Source of the DNA: Lachnospiraceae bacterium
Lineage (GTDB): Bacteria; Bacillota; Clostridia; Lachnospirales; Lachnospiraceae
Assembly: GCA_017483425.1 (NCBI GenBank)
Contig: JAFUWM010000072.1
Location: 1 to 10,448, forward strand
Direction: 5' to 3'
Length of the DNA stretch: 10,448 nucleotides
Below, in pieces: positions 1 through 5,989 of the stretch (its first letter is position 1; every line of letters starts with the position of its first letter). Made by a program: the position numbers and the translations under genes. The notes beneath the pieces were generated by a model. The model was not told where the DNA came from. It searched no databases and saw nothing but the letters and a program-made list of their open reading frames with translations.

Positions 1-611
1 ATCCCGTCCGATACCCGTATCGCCGCTGCTTTAGATATCTCGGACTTCCTCTTCTCTACCTTTCTGCTCCCGAAAAGAAGAATAAAAGCAACCGGCACAC
101 CCCAGAGGCAGGCTATAGCAAGCTTCCAGTTGTATACAAAAAGACATACGGCAATTATCGCCGTTGAGATATAGGAGCCATATAGATACCCAAGGCAATG
201 TGACCAGACATGCTCAAGCCTGTTCACATCCCCCATGATCGTCTCTGTCAGATCTGCCAGGTCACGTTTCCCGAAATAACCCAGAGGGAGCTTCCTTAAG
301 CGTTCGGCAAGCGTTATCCTGGTGTTTTTAACTTCGGAATAAACGAGCCCGTATGTCGCCCTGTACTGCTGCAGATGAGTAAGGACGGACAACACCAGAA
401 AGGCAAGCACAAGGATCAGATAAAGACCTGCCTCCGGTAAAGGCGAACCGTTCAAAAGGCTTCCCATAAACTGCCCCATCATGAGATAGAGGATGCCCAT
501 TCCGCCCATTACGACAAGGTTTACAACGACCGTCCAGATTGCGCCCTGCCTTGTATTTTTCATTCCCTGATCTGTAAGCGCGTATTTGCGCTGAAAGTCT
601 TTTTCAAACAT
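1..611 (-). CDS. ABC half-transporter (TMD part), partial, cut by left window edge
   Basis: This is the N-terminal 203 codons of an exporter-fold ABC half-transporter; the rest, including the whole ATP-binding domain, lies outside the window. The ATG at 609-611 follows a purine-rich GGGGGTG ribosome site (616-622) about five bases upstream, and only 11 bases separate it from the stop of the preceding ABC gene. The frame is open to the edge. Hydrophobic helices are visible at about residues 24-47, 62-80, 142-160 and 164-181. The stretch LPLGYFGKRDLADLT (about 108-122) is the typical intracellular-loop pattern of ABCB-type exporters (F..R..GDLT-like). The tight spacing and similar layout imply that this protein pairs with the product of the upstream gene as a heterodimer in the cytoplasmic membrane. 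The substrate cannot be read from this part. The family call is sure; the function is not. Confidence 0.88.
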   Translation of the reverse strand, partial: MFEKDFQRKYALTDQGMKNTRQGAIWTVVVNLVVMGGMGILYLMMGQFMGSLLNGSPLPEAGLYLILVLAFLVLSVLTHLQQYRATYGLVYSEVKNTRITLAERLRKLPLGYFGKRDLADLTETIMGDVNRLEHVWSHCLGYLYGSYISTAIIAVCLFVYNWKLAIACLWGVPVAFILLFGSRKVEKRKSEISKAAAIRVSDG

Positions 612-622
612 TTTTACACCCC

Positions 623-2413
623 CTATGCCGTTCTGATGCGCCAAAGTGCGGCCTGATTGTAGTCCTTCCACATGCGGGCATACAGGCCGTTTGCGGCAAC
701 AAGCTCCTCATGCGTGCCCTGCTCCGCTACACGTCCGTCGTCCATAACGATGATATTGTCCGAACCGACGACCGTTGACAGACGATGCGCTATCATGATC
801 ACGGTGCGCTCCTTCGTCAAAGCGGCAAAAGCCTTCTGTATCAGTGCTTCATTTTCCGGATCGGCAAATGCCGTGGCCTCATCCAGCACCACGATAGGAG
901 CGCCCTTGAGGATCGCCCTCGCAAGAGCCACCCTCTGCTGCTCACCTCCGGAAAGATACGTCCCTTCGGTTCCTATCACCGTGTCAATGCCGTTCGGAAG
1001 CTTCTTTATGATATCTTCACACTGCGCTGCGGAAAGCGCCGCCATCACCTCTTCCCTTGTAGCATCAGGACGTGCTGCCCGCACATTTTCCAAAACAGAG
1101 GTCTTGAAAAGCCTGTTGTTCTGAAATACGAACGCAACCTGATCCATCAGGACATGAGGGTCGGTCTGCCTTACATCCACACCGCCGACTTCCACAGAGC
1201 CTGAGGTCACATCCCAGAACCTCGGTATGAGGCTTGCCGCGGTGGTCTTGCCTCCTCCGGACGGGCCGACCAGCGCTACCGTCTGACCGGGTTTAACCGA
1301 GAATGTGACATGATCAAGCGCAGGCACATCCGCACCATCATAAGTAAAGCTCACATCCTTAAATTCCACGCCGTTACCCTCGGGTGTCTTCGGATCGTTT
1401 GTAATGGTAAGTATCGGGGCATTCATTACCTCGTCTATGCGTTTGATCGCCGTGCTAGCGAGCATCATGCCGCTAGTTGCGAACATTATCTTTGCAAGAG
1501 CCGTGGAAATGATAGCTGAAAAAACCGCATAAAAGGCGAAGTCAGTTACAAACTCCGCGAAATTGCCGGACGTATACGCTCCCGGCGCAAGAAACAGCGC
1601 AACCGGTACAAGGAAAATGAAAGCCCCCTCGGTAAAGGTAAGGTTCACGGACTGCGGCAGTCTGCATGCGCCGTCCGTATACTTCTCCGCCTTGACACTG
1701 TAATCCTCTATCGCGTCCTTGAAAGCCTTAAAGGAATACACTGTCTGCTGGAAGACCTTTACAACCGGGATACCGCGTACATACTCTGTTCCGGCCTTGC
1801 TCATGACATCCTGCGCGGCCTGATACTCCGCCATAAGCTTCGCATTCTTGCCGCCCATCATTGTAAACATGGCGAGTATGGATACAACTGCCGCAAGCAG
1901 GCAAGAAGCCCCCATCCGCCAGTCAAATACAAACATCAGTACCAGCATCCCTATAAACATGGCAACCGTTCCCACAATATCCGCCATATTATGAGCCAGC
2001 AGAGTCTCCGTGTCCGCAGTCGCCCCGTCCAGACGGTTGCGGAGAAGTCCTGACGCATTTGAGTCAAAGAATCCGAGCGGCGCTTTCATAAGATGCTCCA
2101 TGCCCTTTTTCCGTATATTGGCTGCCGTGCGAAAAGCTGCAAGATGAGTACACATCAGCGCCACAAAATACACAGCAATGCCTGCAACCGCAAATATAAA
2201 AGCCATCCAGCCGTAGCGCGCGATCCCCTCTGCCTGTGTCCAGTCCGGAGCCACGGCTACAAGATCCCTTACCACCAACCATATGCAGATATACGGCAGC
2301 ATCCCAAGGATCATCGCGACAGCTGAAAGCGCCATCCCCAGAAATGTAAGACCCTTGTAGCTCCCGGCATAATCCAGAAGCACTGCCAAGTCACTCTTCT
2401 TTTTTTCCTTCAT
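623..2413 (-). CDS. ABC transporter, fused permease and ATP-binding protein (exporter fold)
   Basis: A full-length (596 aa) half-transporter: a six-helix membrane domain (roughly 20-312) followed by a nucleotide-binding domain (about 348-585). All ATPase motifs are intact: Walker A GPSGGGKTT 383-391, Q-loop Q431, signature LSGGEQQR 487-494, Walker B IVVLD ending at D511 with catalytic E512, and switch H543. The D-loop reads FADPENE and not the usual SALD; I associate that wording with the IrtAB/YbtPQ siderophore-related branch, so the direction of transport is open. It is first in a two-gene unit with the half-transporter at 1-611. Start choice: the ATG at 2411-2413 gives the expected short basic N-terminus. 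AAAGGAG (2414-2420) touches the ATG directly, while AAAGGA (2426-2431) lies 12 bases away, so the ribosome site is unusual. It has its own promoter and a leader with inverted repeats. Confidence 0.93.
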   Translation of the reverse strand: MKEKKKSDLAVLLDYAGSYKGLTFLGMALSAVAMILGMLPYICIWLVVRDLVAVAPDWTQAEGIARYGWMAFIFAVAGIAVYFVALMCTHLAAFRTAANIRKKGMEHLMKAPLGFFDSNASGLLRNRLDGATADTETLLAHNMADIVGTVAMFIGMLVLMFVFDWRMGASCLLAAVVSILAMFTMMGGKNAKLMAEYQAAQDVMSKAGTEYVRGIPVVKVFQQTVYSFKAFKDAIEDYSVKAEKYTDGACRLPQSVNLTFTEGAFIFLVPVALFLAPGAYTSGNFAEFVTDFAFYAVFSAIISTALAKIMFATSGMMLASTAIKRIDEVMNAPILTITNDPKTPEGNGVEFKDVSFTYDGADVPALDHVTFSVKPGQTVALVGPSGGGKTTAASLIPRFWDVTSGSVEVGGVDVRQTDPHVLMDQVAFVFQNNRLFKTSVLENVRAARPDATREEVMAALSAAQCEDIIKKLPNGIDTVIGTEGTYLSGGEQQRVALARAILKGAPIVVLDEATAFADPENEALIQKAFAALTKERTVIMIAHRLSTVVGSDNIIVMDDGRVAEQGTHEELVAANGLYARMWKDYNQAALWRIRTA

Positions 2414-2435
2414 CTCCTTTATCCATCCTTTCTTT

Positions 2436-2451
2436 GTTAGAATTAACTAAC
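2436..2451 (-). promoter_or_regulatory. Perfect inverted repeat GTTAG-N6-CTAAC in ABC leader; candidate operator
   Basis: Arms 2436-2440 and 2447-2451 are perfect complements around an AT-only spacer. The repeat sits 22 bases before the ABC start codon, just upstream of its ribosome site. Read on the minus strand it contains GTTAATTCTAAC, close to GTTAATTATAGAC found immediately upstream of ohrR. Size and symmetry fit a MarR/OhrR- or TetR-type dimer site. Assigning a regulator is inference. Confidence 0.4.
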
Positions 2452-2461
2452 CACTATCGAA

Positions 2462-2480
2462 ATATATGCACGTCATATAT
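2462..2480 (-). promoter_or_regulatory. Perfect inverted repeat ATATATG-N5-CATATAT in ABC leader
   Basis: Seven-base arms (2462-2468 and 2474-2480) flank CACGT. The repeat lies between the predicted promoter and the ABC start codon, about 10 bases upstream of the GTTAG/CTAAC repeat. It could be a protein-binding site or a weak RNA hairpin in the leader; no U-run follows, so it is not a terminator. No known operator family is recognised. Confidence 0.35.
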
Positions 2481-2531
2481 CTCAGCAGCTTTGGTAAACT
2501 CTTTTATTATGAGATTTTTGTCATGGTTTGC

Positions 2532-2552
2532 CATCTCTAACCACATGAGATG
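2532..2552 (-). repeat. Inverted repeat CATCTC-N9-GAGATG overlapping the -10 region
   Basis: Six-base arms at 2532-2537 and 2547-2552 are perfect complements. One arm runs into the predicted -10 box (2550-2555) of the ABC promoter and the other lies just past the expected transcription start, a typical position for a repressor site. A six-base arm can arise by chance in an AT-rich leader, so this is weak evidence. Confidence 0.25.
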
Positions 2553-2578
2553 ATATCACTAACGAAAAAAAACGTCAA
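2550..2578 (-). promoter_or_regulatory. Predicted sigma-70-type promoter for the ABC transporter pair
   Basis: On the minus strand, TTGACG (2573-2578) is followed by exactly 17 bases and then TATCAT (2550-2555). Each box has one mismatch to consensus, and the T-run in the spacer is typical of strong Firmicute promoters. The transcription start would fall near 2543, leaving a leader of about 130 bases before the ABC start codon. It lies just downstream of the terminator of the preceding operon, which supports independent transcription. Confidence 0.65.
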
Positions 2579-2599
2579 CGACCAAGCTCCTAATATATC

Positions 2600-2643
2600 A
2601 AAAAACTGGTTCGATGCTTATCTTGGCATTGAACCAGTTTTTT
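2600..2643 (-). terminator. Strong bidirectional intrinsic terminator
   Basis: An 18-base-pair stem (2600-2617 against 2626-2643, with one G-T wobble) encloses an 8-base loop. The core is CTGGTTC/GAACCAG, flanked by A6 on one side and T6 on the other, so it would work in either direction. It starts 22 bases after the stop of the iron-dependent dehydrogenase and would end the transcript containing ohrR and that gene, insulating the ABC operon behind it. Confidence 0.9.
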
Positions 2644-2665
2644 AGAATCTGTATTTTCCCGGTAA

Positions 2666-3844
2666 TCAGAATACCATCATTTGGTATATCTTTGTGCAGT
2701 CACTCTCATCAAGCTCTACAAATCCGTGCAGGCTTCCGTCCCTGCCGTTGCCTCTGCAAAGGGTCTCCACAAGCTTGGGTATATCCTCTTCCTTTGCGCC
2801 GAGCTCATCAAAGTTCTTCGGCATGCCTATGGATATCAGGAAGCTGCGGAACGCCTCTATTCCGGCCTTTGCCGTGACCTCGGGATGGGCAAAATCCATG
2901 CTGCATCCCCATACCCTTACCGCCACCTGGGCGAATCTCATCACGTCATGCTCCATCACGTATGTAAACACGGCAGGCATGGTGACTGCGAGTCCTGCCC
3001 CGTGAGCACAATCATAAAGTGCCGAAAGCTCGTGCTCTATATCGTGACTGTTCCAGTCCTGGCTCCTGCCTACGCCGCATGAATTGTTGTGTGCCATCAT
3101 GCCCGCCCACATGATGTTCGCCCTCGCGTCGTAGTTATCAGGATCTGCTATCACCCTCGGCCCCTCATGCTTCATCGTAAGCAAAAGCGCCTCTATCAGA
3201 CGGTCCGTGACTTCTACTTCCTTTGTATTCGTAAGATATCTCTCATAAAGATGCGCCATGATATCCGTGATGCCGGCCGCCGACTGAAAAGCCGGAAGTG
3301 TCTGTGTCAGCGCGGGGTTTAATATACTGAACTTTGGACGGATTGCGTCTCCCGTAGCTCCCCTCTTGTACATGCCCTCTTCCTTTGTGATGACTGAATC
3401 AGGACTGCCCTCGCTTCCTGCCGCCGCTATGGTAAGGATAGTGCCTATCGGCAAAGCCTCCTCTATGAGCTTTCCGCTGTAAAAATCCCAAAAGTCTCCG
3501 TCATATACAGTCCCCGCAGCTATGGCCTTTGACGAATCTATGACGCTTCCGCCGCCTACCGCGAGTACAAAATCTATCTTCTCCTTACGGCAAAGCTCTA
3601 TCCCTTCGTACACAAGAGAGCTCCTTGGATTGGGTTTCACTCCGCCGAGCAATTCATAGGGTATGGAAGCATCATCAAGCGACTTCTTTACGCGCTCCAA
3701 AAGTCCCGAGCGCACCACGCTCCCGCCGCCGTAATGAATCAGTACCTTAGAACCGCCAAAGCGTCTGACAAGCTCTCCCGCCTGGGACTCGGTATCCTTG
3801 CCGAATACGAAACATGTGGGTGAATAAAAACTGAAATTTTCCAT
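2666..3844 (-). CDS. Iron-dependent alcohol/aldehyde dehydrogenase, YqhD/BdhA-like
   Basis: A group III metal-dependent alcohol dehydrogenase (392 aa, normal family length) that interconverts aldehydes and alcohols in the cytoplasm. The N-terminal nucleotide domain carries GGGS at 39-42 and the GGGSVIDSSK motif at 97-106. The Gly at the position where NAD-type FucO has Asp suggests NADPH preference, as in YqhD. Metal ligands are all present: D194, H198, H267 and H281, with the 14-residue spacing between the two histidines seen in YqhD and FucO. The start at 3844 is supported by AAAGGAGG (3856-3863), 11 bases upstream. It lies 38 bases after ohrR with no promoter or terminator between, so the two are probably co-transcribed. 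YqhD-type enzymes remove lipid-peroxidation aldehydes such as malondialdehyde and acrolein, which would fit control by a peroxide sensor. A fermentative butanol dehydrogenase role is the main alternative. Confidence 0.93.
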   Translation of the reverse strand: MENFSFYSPTCFVFGKDTESQAGELVRRFGGSKVLIHYGGGSVVRSGLLERVKKSLDDASIPYELLGGVKPNPRSSLVYEGIELCRKEKIDFVLAVGGGSVIDSSKAIAAGTVYDGDFWDFYSGKLIEEALPIGTILTIAAAGSEGSPDSVITKEEGMYKRGATGDAIRPKFSILNPALTQTLPAFQSAAGITDIMAHLYERYLTNTKEVEVTDRLIEALLLTMKHEGPRVIADPDNYDARANIMWAGMMAHNNSCGVGRSQDWNSHDIEHELSALYDCAHGAGLAVTMPAVFTYVMEHDVMRFAQVAVRVWGCSMDFAHPEVTAKAGIEAFRSFLISIGMPKNFDELGAKEEDIPKLVETLCRGNGRDGSLHGFVELDESDCTKIYQMMVF

Positions 3845-3882
3845 AGTCCGTGAATCCTCCTTTACACTTAATGAAACCCTGT

Positions 3883-4317
3883 TTATTCTTCCTCAAGAAA
3901 CAAATATAACAACCTGTACAGTTCCTTTGCATCCTTTTCACTTAAGGGAAATTTACATGAGGCCATCTTCGCCGGTATATCCTTGCACTTCTCCTTAAGC
4001 CTGCTGCCCTCATCCGTGATACTTATTACCGTGATCCTTTCATCTTCCTTTGAGCGCTCCCTGGTTACATATCCCGCCTTTTCAAGCCTTTTTAAAAGCG
4101 GTGTCAGCGTTCCGGCATCCAGATACAGAATGCTTCCAAGCTGGCCTACGTTTATGTTTTCATGCTCCCACAGAACCATCAGAACCAGATACTGAGTATA
4201 GGTAAGCCCCAGCGGCTTAAGATACGGCGTATAACTTCCGACGATCTTCCTGCTGCACGCATATAGCGGAAAGCATAGTTGATTTTTCAGCAAAAGCTGC
4301 GGATATTCCTGTGCCAT
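3883..4317 (-). CDS. ohrR: OhrR-type MarR-family organic-peroxide-sensing repressor
   Basis: A 144-aa winged-helix regulator very close in pattern to Bacillus subtilis OhrR: NQLCFPLYA near the N-terminus, LTYTQYLVLMVLWEHE at 38-53, YLDAGTLTPLLKRLE at 65-79 (recognition helix) and DERITVISIT at 92-101 (wing). The peroxide-reactive cysteine is C15, the same number as in B. subtilis, and Y19, Y29 and Y40, which I recall contacting that cysteine, are all kept. It also has C21, C111 and C121; a cysteine in the last region is a feature of two-Cys OhrR proteins such as that of Xanthomonas, which form an intersubunit disulfide. The start at 4317 has AAGGGG (4324-4329) six bases upstream. No ohr gene is in the window; the downstream partner is the aldehyde reductase. 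Autoregulation through the 4332-4350 repeat is inferred. Confidence 0.92.
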   Translation of the reverse strand: MAQEYPQLLLKNQLCFPLYACSRKIVGSYTPYLKPLGLTYTQYLVLMVLWEHENINVGQLGSILYLDAGTLTPLLKRLEKAGYVTRERSKEDERITVISITDEGSRLKEKCKDIPAKMASCKFPLSEKDAKELYRLLYLFLEEE

Positions 4318-4331
4318 TATTCACCCCTTAT

Positions 4332-4350
4332 GCTGTCTATAATTAACAGC
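4332..4350 (-). promoter_or_regulatory. Inverted repeat GCTGT-N9-ACAGC upstream of ohrR; candidate OhrR operator
   Basis: Perfect five-base arms (4332-4336 and 4346-4350) flank an AT-rich centre 14 bases before the ohrR start codon. The minus strand reads GTTAATTATAGAC through the centre, resembling the site in the ABC leader. A TATAGA -10-like hexamer (4336-4341) lies inside it, but no good -35 is visible 16-18 bases upstream, so whether ohrR has its own promoter or is read from nhaC is unclear. Confidence 0.4.
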
Positions 4351-4364
4351 CTTTTTTTCCACTC

Positions 4365-5897
4365 TTATGATCGTCTATGGAACACGCATCCGGTGTACCA
4401 TTTTTCTTCCTTTGTCTCCAAACGGTTCAGCGCGAATATTGAGCCAATAAGCATTGCAACCCCGATGATCACGGCTATCCACGGCGTATGCGTAAATCCT
4501 ACTATAAGATAACCTATACCGCATATCACCGCAACCAGTGTCGCGTATGGCAGCTGCGTTTCTACATGCCGTATATGCACGCATTCAGCACCTGTTGATG
4601 ACAGGATCGTCGTATCGGATATCGGAGAGCAATGATCCCCGTATACGGAGCCCGCGAGCGTCGCGCCAAGTGCAGGGATAAGAAATCCCTCCGCGCCATT
4701 AGCACTGCATATCATCGTGACGATCGGTATCAGCATGCCGAAAGTCCCCCACGAGGTTCCCATCGAAAAGCTCATCAATGCAGTTATTATAAAGATCAGG
4801 ACGGGCAAAAGACCCAGCGGCAGGTTTGACGTGCTCACAAACCCGGAGATAAAGATTCCCGTACCGATAAGCTGCCGACACACCCCTCCCAATGTCCATG
4901 ACAGGATCAAAATCAGCATGGGAGGCACTATATTACTGATCCCCTCGACGATATAATTGATAAATTCCTTTGCCGTCATAAGCTTTCTCGGAAGATACAG
5001 GAGCATCGCCGTGAGCAGTCCCGCGAAAGCTCCGAGTGTGAGTCCCGCGGTCGGATTGTATCCTATAGCCTCAGAAAAGCTCACGCCCTCAAAGAAGCCG
5101 CCTACATATGCCATGCCAAGGATCGCGCATATGATGAGCACGAGTATCGGAAGCACAAGGTCGATTATCCTGCCCTTACCCTCCGTCCTATGCTCCGAAC
5201 TGCCCTCCTCTGCCCCGGATGTCTGCGCCTGCTCCTCTGCTCTTTTCATGGGGCCGAAATCCCTGCCCGTAAAGCCGATGAAAAAGACCATGCCTATCGT
5301 AAAGATCGCATAGAGATTATAAGGGATCGTTGACAGGAAAATATGAAAGCCCCCCGTGTCGCTCACCTCGCTTGCCACGGCAACGGCCCAGCTTGAAACC
5401 GGCGCGATGATGCATACCGGCGCTGCAGTTGCGTCTATTATGTAGGCAAGCTTTTCTCTTGATATACGCAATCTGTCCGTAATGGGACGCATAACGGTTC
5501 CCACGGTAAGGCTGTTGAATCCGTCGTCTATGAAGATCAGTATCCCAAGCAAAGATGTCGCGAGAACCGCAGAGCGCCTCGTCTTAAGCTTAGTTCCTGC
5601 CCATCTTCCATACGCCTCGCTTCCGCCGGATTTGGACACAAGTATCACGACACCCCACAATAGAGCAAGGAATATGATCATGTAGGCGTTGTCCGCAATC
5701 TTCGAGTACATCATGTCAAAAGTCATTGCTACAGCGGAAACGACAGATCCACCGCTTGACAGCGCATATATGAGCATCCCTGAAAATACCCCGATAAAAA
5801 GCGATGAATAAACTTCTTTGGTGATCAGTGCCAGAGAAATCGCCAGGATCGGAGGTATGAGCGACAGCCATCCTGTTTCGATCATCGTAAATTCCAT
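4365..5897 (-). CDS. nhaC: NhaC-family Na+/H+ antiporter
   Basis: A polytopic membrane protein of 510 aa from the start chosen here. The N-terminal GWLSLIPPILAISLALITKE stretch and the C-terminal GDHCSPISDTT motif (about residues 420-430) are hallmarks of the NhaC/Na_H_antiporter family, with about a dozen hydrophobic segments and a charged cytoplasmic loop near residues 225-265. It likely exchanges Na+ for H+; relatives instead exchange organic acids or amino acids (malate/lactate, lysine), so the substrate is uncertain. The frame stays open to an ATG at 5972, but that start has no ribosome site and would add a polar, unfamiliar 25-residue extension. The ATG at 5895-5897 has an AAAGGA site upstream and gives the usual family N-terminus. 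It ends 47 bases before ohrR with no terminator between, so read-through into ohrR is possible. Confidence 0.9.
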   Translation of the reverse strand: MEFTMIETGWLSLIPPILAISLALITKEVYSSLFIGVFSGMLIYALSSGGSVVSAVAMTFDMMYSKIADNAYMIIFLALLWGVVILVSKSGGSEAYGRWAGTKLKTRRSAVLATSLLGILIFIDDGFNSLTVGTVMRPITDRLRISREKLAYIIDATAAPVCIIAPVSSWAVAVASEVSDTGGFHIFLSTIPYNLYAIFTIGMVFFIGFTGRDFGPMKRAEEQAQTSGAEEGSSEHRTEGKGRIIDLVLPILVLIICAILGMAYVGGFFEGVSFSEAIGYNPTAGLTLGAFAGLLTAMLLYLPRKLMTAKEFINYIVEGISNIVPPMLILILSWTLGGVCRQLIGTGIFISGFVSTSNLPLGLLPVLIFIITALMSFSMGTSWGTFGMLIPIVTMICSANGAEGFLIPALGATLAGSVYGDHCSPISDTTILSSTGAECVHIRHVETQLPYATLVAVICGIGYLIVGFTHTPWIAVIIGVAMLIGSIFALNRLETKEEKWYTGCVFHRRS

Positions 5898-5927
5898 ATT
5901 ATCGTCATTTCCTTTCCGCGTATCGCA

Positions 5928-5950
5928 TTGCGCGCTATTAGGTTGCGCAA
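5928..5950 (-). promoter_or_regulatory. Inverted repeat TTGCGC-N11-GCGCAA upstream of nhaC
   Basis: Perfect six-base GC-rich arms at 5928-5933 and 5945-5950 stand out in an AT-rich gap, and the right arm is itself part of the palindrome TTGCGCAA (5943-5950). It lies just downstream of the candidate -10 boxes, around the expected transcription start, a location typical for an operator. No U-run follows, so it is not a terminator. The cognate protein is unknown. Confidence 0.4.
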
Positions 5951-5952
5951 AA

Positions 5953-5989
5953 CATATCTTAGTATAACTCATTCGCGGTCAAAATACAA
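5953..5989 (-). promoter_or_regulatory. Candidate promoter region for nhaC (two alternative box pairs)
   Basis: Two arrangements are visible on the minus strand: TTGACC (5977-5982, overlapping the MATE stop codon) with 18 bases to GATATG (5953-5958), or TTGTAT (5984-5989) with 17 bases to TATACT (5961-5966). Neither is perfect. Both place the start of transcription inside or next to the TTGCGC/GCGCAA repeat and upstream of the chosen nhaC start, which also argues against the longer 5972 start. Confidence 0.4.

Noticed and set aside
2391..2426. Short upstream reading frame (11 codons, ATG at 2424-2426) overlapping the ABC start out of frame
   Set aside because: The ribosome site abuts its ATG too closely, the peptide is just a low-complexity Lys/Glu/Asp/Gly run, and such frames arise easily in purine-rich ribosome-site regions. 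It could still affect ABC translation but nothing supports it.
4332..4358. Possible plus-strand terminator: GCTGT/ACAGC hairpin followed by a T-run
   Set aside because: The stem is only five base pairs with a nine-base loop, and no plus-strand gene leads into it. The position before ohrR fits an operator better.
5898..5972. 25-residue N-terminal extension of the NhaC protein from ATG 5970-5972
   Set aside because: No ribosome site precedes that ATG, the added residues are polar and unlike the family, and the candidate promoter and operator overlap this stretch.
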